From Streptomyces sp. NBC_00258 (lineage in GTDB: Bacteria > Actinomycetota > Actinomycetes > Streptomycetales > Streptomycetaceae): a stretch of DNA of 64,000 bases. Below the pieces are notes generated by a model, which saw only the letters and a program-made list of their open reading frames with translations, was not told the DNA's origin and did no database searches. Shown here one piece after another: positions 51,632 to 60,142 of the stretch. The position numbers and the translations under genes were made by a program. The stretch lies in assembly GCF_036182465.1 (NCBI RefSeq), contig NZ_CP108081.1:3100001-3164000 (forward strand). The letters are read 5' to 3'. Numbering within the stretch: position 1 is the stretch's first letter; each line of letters begins with the position of its first letter.

Positions 51632-53533
51632 TCAGCTCGGGTTGTCCTTTGTGGTGTTGCCGGGCTTGCCCTCCGTGGGGTCCTTCTCGTCGTCGACGAT
51701 TTCCGCGTCGACCACGCCCTCGTCGTCGCCCGGTGGGGGCTGCTCGGTGGTCGGCTGGTCCTGTGGGGGTGGCTGCTGGGCCTGGGCGTACATCGCCTGG
51801 CCCATCTTCTGGCTGACGGTGGCCAGTTTCTCGACGCCGGTGCGCAGGGTGTTGGTGTCCGTGGCGTCCCGTTGCTCCAGGAGGTCCTTCAGTTCGGTGA
51901 TCGCGGACTCGACCTCGGTCTTCGTGTCGGCCGGGACGCGTTCTTCGTTCTCGCGGATGAACTTCTCGGTCTGGTACACGAGTTGCTCGGCCTGGTTGCG
52001 GGCCTCGGCGGCCTCGCGGCGCCCCCGGTCCTCGTCGGCGTACTGCTCGGCCTCGCGCATCATGCGGTCGATGTCGTCCTTGGGGAGCGCCGAGCCGCCC
52101 GTGACGGTCATCTTCTGTTCGCGGCCGGTGGCCAGGTCCTTCGCGGAGACGTGCATGATGCCGTTGGCGTCGATGTCGAAGGCGACCTCGATCTGCGGGA
52201 CCCCGCGGGGCGAGGGCGGCAGGCCGGTGAGGTCGAAGACCCCCAGCTTCTTGTTGTAGGCGGCGATTTCGCGCTCGCCCTGGAAGACCTGGATGCCGAC
52301 GGACGGCTGGTTGTCCGTGGCGGTGGTGAAGATCTCCGAACGCCTCGTGGGAATGGTCGTGTTGCGCTCGATGAGCTTCGTCATGATGCCGCCCTTGGTC
52401 TCGATGCCCAGGGACAGCGGGGTGACGTCGAGGAGCAGGACGTCCTTCACGTCGCCGCGGATGACGCCCGCCTGGAGGGCCGCGCCGAGGGCAACGACCT
52501 CGTCCGGGTTGACGCCCTTGTGCGGGTCCTTGCCGGTGAGTTCCTTCACCAGCTCGGTCACCGCGGGCATCCGGGTGGAGCCGCCGACGAGGATGACGTG
52601 GTCGACCACCGAGAGTTTCACGCCCGCGTCCTTGACCGCCTGGTGGAAGGGGTTCTTGCAGCGGTCGAGCAAGTCGGCGGTGAGCTCCTGGAACTGAGCG
52701 CGCGTCAGTTTCTCGTCTAGGTGCAGCGGGCCCTCGGCGGAGGCCGTGATGTAGGGCAGGTTGATGGTCGTCTCGGTGGACGAGGACAGCTCGATCTTGG
52801 CCTTCTCCGCACCCTCGCGCAGCCGCTGGAGCGCCATCTTGTCCTGGCCGAGGTCGATGCCGTACGAACCCTTGAAGCGTTTGACGAGGTGCTCGACGAT
52901 CCGGTGGTCCCAGTCGTCGCCGCCCAGCTGGGTGTCGCCGTTGGTGGCCTTGACCTCGATGACGCCGTCGCCGATCTCCAGGAGCGAGACGTCGAAGGTG
53001 CCGCCGCCCAGGTCGAAGACGAGGACGGTCTGCTCCTCGCCGCGGTCGAGTCCGTACGCGAGGGCCGCGGCCGTCGGTTCGTTGATGATCCGCAGGACCT
53101 TGAGGCCCGCGATCTCACCGGCCTCCTTGGTGGCCTGGCGCTGGGTGTCGTCGAAGTAGGCGGGCACGGTGATCACCGCGTCGGTGACGTCCTCGCCGAG
53201 ATACGCCTCGGCGTCCCGCTTCAGCTTCTGGAGCACGCGCGCGGACAGTTCCTGCGCGCGGTAGCGGGTGCCGTCGACCGTGCCGCTGTCGGGGAACCGC
53301 CAACTCGGGTTGCCCATATGGCGTTTGACTGAGCGCGCGGTGCGCTCGACGTTCGTCACGGCCTGCCGTTTGGCGACCTCACCCACCAGGACCTCGTTGT
53401 TCTTGGCGAAGGCCACCACCGAGGGGGTGGTGCGCGCGCCCTCGGCGTTGGCGACGACCGTGGGCTCACCCCCTTCCAGAACGGCCACCACCGAGTTGGT
53501 GGTACCGAGATCGATCCCGACCGCACGTGCCAT
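51632..53533 (-). CDS. dnaK: Hsp70 chaperone DnaK, stand-alone copy
   Basis: 633 residues, ATG at 53533. Complete Hsp70: GIDLGTTNSVV (phosphate 1), VFDLGGGTFDVSLLE, VGGSTRMPAV, linker DVLLLDVTPLSLGIETKGG, substrate-binding domain and helical lid, ending VVDAEIVDDEKD. ATP-dependent folding chaperone. No grpE, dnaJ or hspR follows, so this is probably a second copy rather than the main operon. A HAIR-like site lies 45 bp upstream, suggesting HspR heat-shock control. Confidence 0.94.
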   Translation of the reverse strand: MARAVGIDLGTTNSVVAVLEGGEPTVVANAEGARTTPSVVAFAKNNEVLVGEVAKRQAVTNVERTARSVKRHMGNPSWRFPDSGTVDGTRYRAQELSARVLQKLKRDAEAYLGEDVTDAVITVPAYFDDTQRQATKEAGEIAGLKVLRIINEPTAAALAYGLDRGEEQTVLVFDLGGGTFDVSLLEIGDGVIEVKATNGDTQLGGDDWDHRIVEHLVKRFKGSYGIDLGQDKMALQRLREGAEKAKIELSSSTETTINLPYITASAEGPLHLDEKLTRAQFQELTADLLDRCKNPFHQAVKDAGVKLSVVDHVILVGGSTRMPAVTELVKELTGKDPHKGVNPDEVVALGAALQAGVIRGDVKDVLLLDVTPLSLGIETKGGIMTKLIERNTTIPTRRSEIFTTATDNQPSVGIQVFQGEREIAAYNKKLGVFDLTGLPPSPRGVPQIEVAFDIDANGIMHVSAKDLATGREQKMTVTGGSALPKDDIDRMMREAEQYADEDRGRREAAEARNQAEQLVYQTEKFIRENEERVPADTKTEVESAITELKDLLEQRDATDTNTLRTGVEKLATVSQKMGQAMYAQAQQPPPQDQPTTEQPPPGDDEGVVDAEIVDDEKDPTEGKPGNTTKDNPS

Positions 53534-53577
53534 GTCCGTCCCCTTCCGCCCGGGCCCTAACGCCTACCATCACAAAA

Positions 53578-53598
53578 CTTGAGTGCCTCCCTGTCAAT
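53578..53598 (-). promoter_or_regulatory. HAIR-like HspR operator upstream of dnaK
   Basis: CTTGAGT (53578-53584), exactly 7 bp, then TGTCAAT (53592-53598). The HAIR consensus is CTTGAGT-N7-ACTCAAG: the left arm is perfect, the spacer is right, and the right arm keeps the TCAA core. It lies 45-65 bp before the dnaK start codon. Confidence 0.65.
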
Positions 53599-53654
53599 GG
53601 GGCGGGTACCCAAGTCGGCCCCGGACGACTCCGTCCGGACCGGCCGGCCCGGAC

Positions 53655-53696
53655 ACGACGATGCCGCGCCCCGTGTGGCGGGCGCGGCATCGTCGT
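53655..53696. terminator. Terminator of the OsmC gene, 17-bp perfect stem
   Basis: ACGACGATGCCGCGCCC (53655-53671) pairs with GGGCGCGGCATCGTCGT (53680-53696), 8-nt loop. It lies 12 bp after the OsmC stop on the minus strand and just upstream of the dnaK promoter. Confidence 0.85.
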
Positions 53697-53708
53697 ACGT
53701 ACGAGCGG

Positions 53709-54137
53709 TCAGGCGAGCTTCGCCGAGAGCGTGATCGTCGTGCCGGTCAGTGCCTGGCTGACCGGGCAGTTCTTCTTGGCGTCCTCGGCGGCCGCGACGA
53801 ACGCGTCCTCCTCGATGCCCGGCACCGTGCCCTCCACCGTGAGGTGGATGCCCGTGATGCCCTCGCCCGGCTGGAAGGTGACGTCGGCGGAGGTGGTGAG
53901 CTTGGTGGCCGGCGTGCCGGCCCCGGCCAGGGCGTGCGAGAACGCCATGGAGAAGCAGCTGGAGTGCGCGGCGGCGATCAGCTCTTCCGGGCTGGTCTTG
54001 CCGTTCGCGTCCTGGGAGCGCGACGCCCAAGTCACGGGCTGCTGTGCGATGGCGCCGGAGGAGTCGAAGCTGACGACTCCGTTGCCCTCGAGCAGGTTGC
54101 CTTCCCAGACGGTGTGTGCGGAGCGCGTGGTTGCCAC
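53709..54137 (-). CDS. OsmC-family organic hydroperoxide reductase
   Basis: 142 residues from the GTG at 54137 with AAAGGGA upstream; longer in-frame readings upstream lack an SD. OsmC features: HTVWEGNLLEGNGVV, peroxidatic Cys in AAAHSSCFSMAFSHAL and resolving Cys in KKNCPVSQALTGT. Detoxifies organic peroxides with dithiol reductants. Downstream of the VWA-protein gene by 65 bp, but with its own SD and terminator. Confidence 0.92.
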   Translation of the reverse strand: MATTRSAHTVWEGNLLEGNGVVSFDSSGAIAQQPVTWASRSQDANGKTSPEELIAAAHSSCFSMAFSHALAGAGTPATKLTTSADVTFQPGEGITGIHLTVEGTVPGIEEDAFVAAAEDAKKNCPVSQALTGTTITLSAKLA

Positions 54138-54201
54138 GATGAATCCCTTTCGATCAGGTCCCGGTTTTGGGGTCCGTAGCACTATCCGATCACACTCGGG
54201 C

Positions 54202-56007
54202 TCAGCGCACGCGAAAGACGGGCCCACGTGCGGTGAACGGCAGGGAAGAACCCTGCGGGATCAGATAGGCGTGCTCGCGCCGGACGCGCAGGACGTCGCA
54301 CCAGCCGTCCGTGATGACCAGGATCGGGGCGCCCGGCGGGAAGTCCTCGGCGCGGTGCAGCAGGTCGATGCCGGGCTGGAGGATGGTGCCGCCGCGACCG
54401 TGGACGCGTACCCGGCCCGCGATCTCCGTGACGGGGAGGAAGCCCGCGTCGTGCGGGGCCGCGTCGCAGAAGACGACCCGGGCGGCCGGTACGTCACGGG
54501 CCTCGGCGTACGAGGCGATGGCGCCCAGTGCCTTGCCGAGGAGGGTGCGGTCCATGGAGCCGGAGGTGTCCAGGACGACGCCGAAGGTGCAGCGGGCGAT
54601 CTCCTCGGGCGGGAAGTAGCGCCCGGCGCGTGGGATGTCGGGGGTGGCCGCCTGGCGGCGGGCTGGGCGCGCGTAGGTCCGTACCGGCTCGGGGCGGGGC
54701 ACGAACTCGTCGAACCAGCGGGCGAGTTGAGCATCCCAGGGCAGCGGCGGATGGCTGAGCGCGCGGATGTCCTCCACCAGTCCGCCGGGCAGGAACCCGC
54801 GGCTCTGCTGCTCGTGCAGGTCGAGGCCGCCTGCGAGACCGCGGCGGTAGAACTCGTCGAGGTCCACGTAGTCGCGCGGCGAGCCGAGCGGGCCGCCGAG
54901 GATGTCACCGACGCCCTTGCCGCGCAGGGTGGCGAGCCGTCGCATGCGGCGCAGGTCGGTGGCGAGCCGGTCGTAGACCTCCTCTGCGGAGAGGTCCTTC
55001 AACTCCTGGTCGTACAGCAGCCCTTCGGGCATCGTGCCGACCTGCATCTCGACCAGCCAGGCGTTGATGACGTAGTCGCAGGCGACGTTGAAGAGGTACG
55101 GGTCGCGGCCGCCGCAGCGGTCTCCGTGGCGCAGCGCGGCGTGCAGCATCTCGTGGGCGAGTACGAACCGCCATTCCTCGTCGTCGAGTTGGAGCAGCGG
55201 GTTGATGTAGATCTCGGCCGCTCCCGCGTCGACCGCGGCCACGGAGATGCCGTGCGCGCGGGCGAGTTCGGCGTCCGCGACGATCGTGATGCCCGCCGCG
55301 ATGCCGCCGAGGAGGGGATAGGAGGAGACGAACCAGCTCAGCGCCCGCTCCCACGGCTGCAGCGGGGTGACACCGCCGCGCATCGAGTCGCGGCGGCCGC
55401 CCGCCATGTCCATCGCGGTGGCCACCGTGCGGGTCAGCGCGTGGGCGAAGGCGAGCTGCCAGTCCGGCGGCCGGCCGCCGAGCCAGCTGTCCCAAGGCAC
55501 CAGGAGCTGGTCCGGCTCGGCGCCCGCCGTGCCGCAGCGCTCGTACATGGGCGGAATGCCGTCGCGGCGCCAGCGCGCGGCGAGCTGCTCCTCGTCGCCG
55601 TCGGGGTACGCCATCGGCAGGTCCGCGGGGGTCCGGCCGATCGGGAAGCCGAGCAGGAAGCGGTTGACGACGACACAGCGGGCGGCGACGTCGAACCGGT
55701 CTGGCTGGGCACGCATGCCGGTCGCCGCCGTGACATGCCCGAAGCCGAGATGCAGGGCGCCGTGCGCGACCGCCCAGGCCCACTCGACGGGATCGGCCCG
55801 GCGCTTGGGGTGGACGTGCAGCACACCGTCGGAGTCGACGCGCACGAGTCCGTCGTCCGGCGCCTCCTCGCAGTCCTCCTGGCGGCAGGTGCTGAACCCG
55901 ATGGCGGCCAGCGCGCGGTTGGCCCGCACCAGCCGCATCCCCTCGGCGAACGCCTCCGCGGCCAGATCCTTCTTCCGGGGCTGCTCCTGATTACGCGTAC
56001 GGCTCAT
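54202..56007 (-). CDS. DUF2201/VWA-like protein with putative metallopeptidase motif
   Basis: 601 residues, ATG at 56007. N-terminal putative metallopeptidase-like region (about 15-420) with HEMLHAALRH (His285, Glu286, His289, His294) and an earlier degenerate HGALHLGFGH (83-92). C-terminal VWA-like domain at about 472-601 with MIDAS motif DTSGS (480-484). DUF2201/VWA proteins are encoded next to MoxR ATPases, as here, and are thought to act in metal insertion or complex remodelling. Its ATG overlaps the stop of a 67-residue ORF. Confidence 0.9.
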   Translation of the reverse strand: MSRTRNQEQPRKKDLAAEAFAEGMRLVRANRALAAIGFSTCRQEDCEEAPDDGLVRVDSDGVLHVHPKRRADPVEWAWAVAHGALHLGFGHVTAATGMRAQPDRFDVAARCVVVNRFLLGFPIGRTPADLPMAYPDGDEEQLAARWRRDGIPPMYERCGTAGAEPDQLLVPWDSWLGGRPPDWQLAFAHALTRTVATAMDMAGGRRDSMRGGVTPLQPWERALSWFVSSYPLLGGIAAGITIVADAELARAHGISVAAVDAGAAEIYINPLLQLDDEEWRFVLAHEMLHAALRHGDRCGGRDPYLFNVACDYVINAWLVEMQVGTMPEGLLYDQELKDLSAEEVYDRLATDLRRMRRLATLRGKGVGDILGGPLGSPRDYVDLDEFYRRGLAGGLDLHEQQSRGFLPGGLVEDIRALSHPPLPWDAQLARWFDEFVPRPEPVRTYARPARRQAATPDIPRAGRYFPPEEIARCTFGVVLDTSGSMDRTLLGKALGAIASYAEARDVPAARVVFCDAAPHDAGFLPVTEIAGRVRVHGRGGTILQPGIDLLHRAEDFPPGAPILVITDGWCDVLRVRREHAYLIPQGSSLPFTARGPVFRVR

Positions 56008-56207
56008 CGCGCGGCCCCCTTTCGGCCGGCGCCCTGGCCGGACCCCGGCATGCGGTCGGGCGGCGTGGGCCGCGCCGGGCCGGACGGATGCGCTGCCGTC
56101 GCCGCACCGGGCCCGGTGGCCGCCTTCTCGCGCGGGACGCTCCCGGTCTCGCGCGGCGTGCGCCCCGTCTCGCGTGGAGCACCCACCGTCAGGCGCGACC
56201 CGCTCAC
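56004..56207 (-). CDS. Putative 67-residue disordered linker protein between MoxR and VWA genes
   Basis: GTG start at 56207 overlaps the MoxR stop (GTGA) and its TGA overlaps the VWA ATG (ATGA), so it fills the gap exactly with coupled translation at both ends. The product begins VSGSRLTVGAPRETG, has three PRE(T/K) repeats (11-14, 18-21, 26-29), is rich in Gly/Ala/Pro/Arg and has no fold visible. Third codon positions are mostly G or C, as in real genes here. No family recognised; could be a coupling spacer only. Confidence 0.5.
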   Translation of the reverse strand: MSGSRLTVGAPRETGRTPRETGSVPREKAATGPGAATAAHPSGPARPTPPDRMPGSGQGAGRKGAAR

Positions 56208-57265
56208 CGTCGCGCCTCCACCAGCCGGGGCATGTCGCGGGCCGCCTCCACCAGGAACCAGGCGGGCAGTACGGGGTTGCCGTCCTCGTCCGCGGCGATG
56301 ACGCTCTGGGCGACCTCGACGGAGATCTCGGCGAGCTGCACGAGCAGGGACTTCGCGCGGTAGGCGGTCTGACGGCCGCTCGCCGAGGCGTGCTCCTTGC
56401 TGGCGGGGAGTTCCTTGACGAGGCGGCCCCGGAAGGACTCCGCGAGGTAGTACAGCAGGTCGCGGTCCTCGAGGCGGTTCGGCCAGCGGGCCTCGCCCTT
56501 CATGATGGCCTCGATGCCGAACCGGCTGCGCACGATCTTCACGTAGCCGCAGAAGGCGACCGCGTGCGCGGGCGTCAGCGTGCCGTGCGCGATCACCTTC
56601 AGTGTGGGCTCGTCGAGCGTCGGGCCGAAGGAGTGCAGCGCGTCGGAGAGCATGTGCCAGGAGCGGGGCGTCGAGAAGGGCTCCTCGGTCTTCGGCGGCT
56701 TGGACCACAGGTGGTCGGGGCGGTCGATGAGGTGGTCGAGCACCCACGGGTGGATGCCGTTCGCCCCTGCCCACACCAGCCAGTCCTTCGGGGACGCCTC
56801 AAGATGCACATGCGCGAGCCGGTTGACCAGCGCGGACGCGATCGGACGCGCGAGCGCGTTGTCCGTCGCGCGGTTGCCCGCGCCGATCACGATCGAGCCC
56901 GCCGGCAGCTCGTAGTTGCCGATGCGCCGCTCCAGGATCAGCGAGTAGAACGCCTTCTGCACGTCCGGCGTCGCCGCGTTGAGCTCGTCGAGGAACAGGC
57001 AGTACGGCTCGTCCCGGGCGATCGCCTCGGGCGGGCAGAAGACCGAGCGGCCGTCGCGGATCTGCGGTACGCCGATCAGGTCCTCCGGCGCCAGCTGCGT
57101 ACCCAGCAGGCTCACGCACTCCAGTCCCAGTGATTCGGCGAACTCCCTCACCAGGGAGGACTTTCCGATGCCGGGAGCGCCCCAGATGAAGACCGGCCGC
57201 ACGGTCGCGAGGCCGAGCAGCAGTTCCGGTATTCGGGCGGGAGTGACGGTGACGGCTGCCTGCAC
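56204..57265 (-). CDS. MoxR-type AAA+ ATPase
   Basis: 353 residues, GTG at 57265 with CCAGGAG 8 nt upstream. Walker A GAPGIGKSS (29-37), Walker B CLFLDELN (89-96), sensor-1 Asn in IGAGNRATDNA. The C-terminal lid at about 230-350 is less conserved. MoxR ATPases act with VWA proteins to insert cofactors or remodel complexes; the VWA partner is the next real gene on the strand. The gene order MoxR, small ORF, VWA is fully overlapping. Confidence 0.93.
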   Translation of the reverse strand: MQAAVTVTPARIPELLLGLATVRPVFIWGAPGIGKSSLVREFAESLGLECVSLLGTQLAPEDLIGVPQIRDGRSVFCPPEAIARDEPYCLFLDELNAATPDVQKAFYSLILERRIGNYELPAGSIVIGAGNRATDNALARPIASALVNRLAHVHLEASPKDWLVWAGANGIHPWVLDHLIDRPDHLWSKPPKTEEPFSTPRSWHMLSDALHSFGPTLDEPTLKVIAHGTLTPAHAVAFCGYVKIVRSRFGIEAIMKGEARWPNRLEDRDLLYYLAESFRGRLVKELPASKEHASASGRQTAYRAKSLLVQLAEISVEVAQSVIAADEDGNPVLPAWFLVEAARDMPRLVEARR

Positions 57266-57388
57266 GCAGTGGCTCCTGGAGGGTGTTCGAGCGGGACACG
57301 CCGGTGCGCGATGTCCGATGCGAACAGTGTGCGCGGCTCCTCCCCGGGGCCGCAGCCCATTTTTGGGGCCCTTGAGAGGCGCGAGGAC

Positions 57389-59470
57389 CTACGCGACCCG
57401 CCGCTCGGGGCCGGTCTCGACGGGCACCTGCGGGCCGTCGCACTCGCGCAGCCAGCGCCGCAGCACCTGGTGCACGTGCTCGGCGCCGACCAGTTCCTCC
57501 CCGTCCTCGACGGGCGCGGAGAACGTGAGCGGCGACATCAGGAAGGGCCGCCCCTGTGCTCCGCCGAGGCCGCCGTGCGAGCCGATCTGCTCCTCGAACG
57601 CGAGGACTTCGCCCTCCTGGGGGTCGTACCAGGAGTTGACCATGATGTCCGCGGTGTGCGGGAACGCGTGCGTGCGGCGTACGGCGTCGGCGGCGCCCGG
57701 ACCGAAGTCGGCGAGCGGGCCCGGGTTCTCGTCCAGTTCGTCCAGGGGGACCTCGGCGCCGTTCGCGCCGAGCACCAGGCCGCCGTGCTTCTCGCTGCGC
57801 ACGAGGACGAAGCCGACGCCGGGGTGGTTGGCGAGCGTGGTCAGCAGGGCCGGGTGGCGGGCGTCGATCTCCTCACGGCTCATCCGGTGCGGTACGTCCG
57901 GGAAGGACACGAGGCCGAGGTTGCCGGAGGCCAGCACGAGCGGCTCCGAGTGGCGGCTGGACGCGCGGTACTCCTCGTGGCCCTTCTCGACGGGCCTGCG
58001 CAGCGCGGCCCGAACGGCGGCCCTGGCCTCGGCGCCGCTGTGGGTGCGGCGCGCCTTGCGGGGCACGGGCAGCCCGCAGCCGGCCCGGACCAGCTCGCCG
58101 AGGCCGAGTCCGTAGCGGGTACGGAAGGTCTCGCCGGGGCTCTGGCCGTGGTCGGAGAGCAGGACGACGCGGTACGCGCGCGGGGCGTGCTCGGCGACCT
58201 GCGCGATCAGGGCCAGTGAGCGGTCCAGACGGCCCAGGACCTTCTCCGTGTCGCGGCTGCGCGGGCCCGAGTGGTGCGCCACCTCGTCGTACGCCACCAG
58301 GTCCGCGTAGACCGAGGAGCGTCCGGCGAGCATGTCCCCGATCACCGCGGCGACGACCACGTCCCGCTCGATGACGGTCGCGAAGGCCCGGATGAACGGA
58401 TAGAGGCCGCCGCGGCCGACCCGAGGGCGCCGCTTCTTGAGGCGGGCCCAGGTGGACTCGCCGATCTCACGGCCGACCTCGGCGACGAAGGACATCGCGG
58501 TACGGACGGCGTTGGCGGGGTCGGAGAAGTACGCGAAGTAGCCGGCCCGCGAGCGGTTCTCCCGGCCCCGCCTGGCAGCCACGGAGAGAACCAGGGCGAG
58601 CTGGTCGGCGCCGCCGCTGAAGAGGTTGCCCCGGCTGGCGCCGTCCATGGTGAGCAGGCCGCCGTCACCGGTCCGTGCGACGGCACGGCGCTGGAGTTCG
58701 GCGGCGCTGGTGGGGCGGTTGCAGACCATGACCTCCCCGGTGTCCTTCTCGTACCAGCGGAAGGCGGGGATGTCGTGGTTGGAGCCGTGCAGGATGCCCA
58801 GCTGGCTGGCGCCGGTCTGGCTGGACCAGTCGGTGCGCCACGGGATGAGCCGGTGGGTGGTGCGGGCCCCCTCGCCGTCACCGAGCAAGGCGGCGACGGT
58901 CGGCATCAGACCGCGCCCGACCGCCTCCAGGAGTACGTCGTGACCGACGCCGTCGAGCTGGAGGAAGACCACGCCGGGGGTGGACGGGCCCGAGCCCGGC
59001 TCCAGCTCGGCCCGTCGTCGGTCGGAGAGCCGGTAGAGCCTGCGCCTGTACGCGTCGTCGTCCCGGACGGCGAGGGCACCGCCGGTGGCGGAGGCGACGG
59101 CCGACATCACCGCGGCGACCACCACGGCGGTCTCCGGGGCGGCCTCGCTCTCTCCCGACGGGATGATGCGCAGGGCCAGCCACAGGAGCGAGCCGTTGAG
59201 GAAGAAGACGAGCAGGCCGAGGACGAGGGCGGGGACGAGGAGCAGGGCCCTGACGAGGAGCGGCCACACGACGGAGGAGAGCACGCCGAACGCCCCGGCG
59301 CCGAGTGCGGCCGTGACGGCGATCTGCGTCGCGCTGTCCCCGTCGGCGGACTGGATTCTGAAGTCCGGCAGAATCCCGGCCAGCGCCAGCATGGTGACCG
59401 TGGACACGGCCCACACGGCAACGCTCCGCCAGAGCGCGCTCACCAGCCGCCGCCATCTCGCGCCGATCAC
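57389..59470 (-). CDS. Membrane protein fused to an alkaline-phosphatase-superfamily domain (phage-holin-4-like N-terminus)
   Basis: 693 residues, ATG at 59470. N-terminus about 10-135 has four TM helices in the Phage_holin_4_2 pattern. Residues about 165-640 are an alkaline-phosphatase-superfamily domain: VVFLQLDGVGHD (metal Asp173), SSQTGASQLG with nucleophile-position Thr219, DLVAYDEVAHHSG, and VVLLSDHGQS (Asp-His metal pair). The topology suggests a surface phosphodiesterase or phosphotransferase acting on lipid or wall polymer, but the substrate is unknown. Confidence 0.88.
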   Translation of the reverse strand: MIGARWRRLVSALWRSVAVWAVSTVTMLALAGILPDFRIQSADGDSATQIAVTAALGAGAFGVLSSVVWPLLVRALLLVPALVLGLLVFFLNGSLLWLALRIIPSGESEAAPETAVVVAAVMSAVASATGGALAVRDDDAYRRRLYRLSDRRRAELEPGSGPSTPGVVFLQLDGVGHDVLLEAVGRGLMPTVAALLGDGEGARTTHRLIPWRTDWSSQTGASQLGILHGSNHDIPAFRWYEKDTGEVMVCNRPTSAAELQRRAVARTGDGGLLTMDGASRGNLFSGGADQLALVLSVAARRGRENRSRAGYFAYFSDPANAVRTAMSFVAEVGREIGESTWARLKKRRPRVGRGGLYPFIRAFATVIERDVVVAAVIGDMLAGRSSVYADLVAYDEVAHHSGPRSRDTEKVLGRLDRSLALIAQVAEHAPRAYRVVLLSDHGQSPGETFRTRYGLGLGELVRAGCGLPVPRKARRTHSGAEARAAVRAALRRPVEKGHEEYRASSRHSEPLVLASGNLGLVSFPDVPHRMSREEIDARHPALLTTLANHPGVGFVLVRSEKHGGLVLGANGAEVPLDELDENPGPLADFGPGAADAVRRTHAFPHTADIMVNSWYDPQEGEVLAFEEQIGSHGGLGGAQGRPFLMSPLTFSAPVEDGEELVGAEHVHQVLRRWLRECDGPQVPVETGPERRVA

Positions 59471-59632
59471 GCCACGCCCACCTCCACCCCGCTCTCAGCC
59501 CTGCCCCAACCCTGTCACAAGCACGCAAGCCGTTTCGGCGGCGCACAAGGGCACGGCGGTTGCTCGCCATCCGCGCACGGGGTGACCGCGGGCCACCGCA
59601 CGGTGACAGTGGGTGTGACTCCGCAGGAGGTG

Positions 59633-60058
59633 TCAGCGGCCGTCGTAGCCCGCCGTCGGCATCGACAGCCGGCGGTGGACATGGGCCTTCATCTGGGCGT
59701 CGTACGCGGGTTCCGCGTGGCCGACCATCTCGACCCGTACTCCGCGCCGGGCACACTCGGCGGTGAACTCGTCGACGGAGGCGAGCGCCCGCTCCAGGAC
59801 CCGGCGGCTGGGCGCCACGAACAGGTCGACGAGGCCCGCCTCGACGTCCTCCCAGAGCGCGCAGTGGTCGGGCCGCAGCCCTCGTACGAGCAGTTCGCGG
59901 GTGACGACATAGCCGCGCTCGGCGGCCCAGCGGGCGCACATGGCGTGCTGGCTGCGCGAGTCCACCAGGAAGGGGTCCGCCTCCAGCTCCTCCAACGGCG
60001 TCAGACTCGCGATCGTCGTCACGCGAAGCATGCCGGAGGCACGGCGTGTGTCTCCCAT
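59633..60058 (-). CDS. Hypothetical protein, possibly resolvase-N-terminal-like
   Basis: 141 residues from the ATG at 60058, with GAGGGGGA 6 nt upstream. The pattern QHAMCARWAAERGYVV...ALWEDVEAGLVDLFVAPSRRVLERAL...EFTAECARRGVRVEMVG resembles the alpha/beta fold of serine-recombinase N-terminal domains, but the catalytic Ser-Arg context is weak and there is no DNA-binding domain. It stands alone, divergent from the MBL-fold gene. Family assignment is tentative. Confidence 0.6.
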   Translation of the reverse strand: MGDTRRASGMLRVTTIASLTPLEELEADPFLVDSRSQHAMCARWAAERGYVVTRELLVRGLRPDHCALWEDVEAGLVDLFVAPSRRVLERALASVDEFTAECARRGVRVEMVGHAEPAYDAQMKAHVHRRLSMPTAGYDGR

Positions 60059-60142
60059 GGCGTCCCCCTCACCTCCGGGTTTCGTCGCCGACCCTACTCC
60101 TGCCCGTACGCTCGGGGGGAGTCGCGCGAAGGAGGCAAAGGA

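Noticed and set aside
57389..59470. Prophage remnant suggested by the holin-like domain
   Set aside because: No phage structural, lysis or integrase genes are near, base composition is normal, and the domain is fused to a phosphatase-type enzyme.
58271..60142. Long N-terminal extension of the MBL-fold gene
   Set aside because: It is antisense to the phosphatase-fusion and hypothetical genes; a good SD and family-like start occur at 60143.
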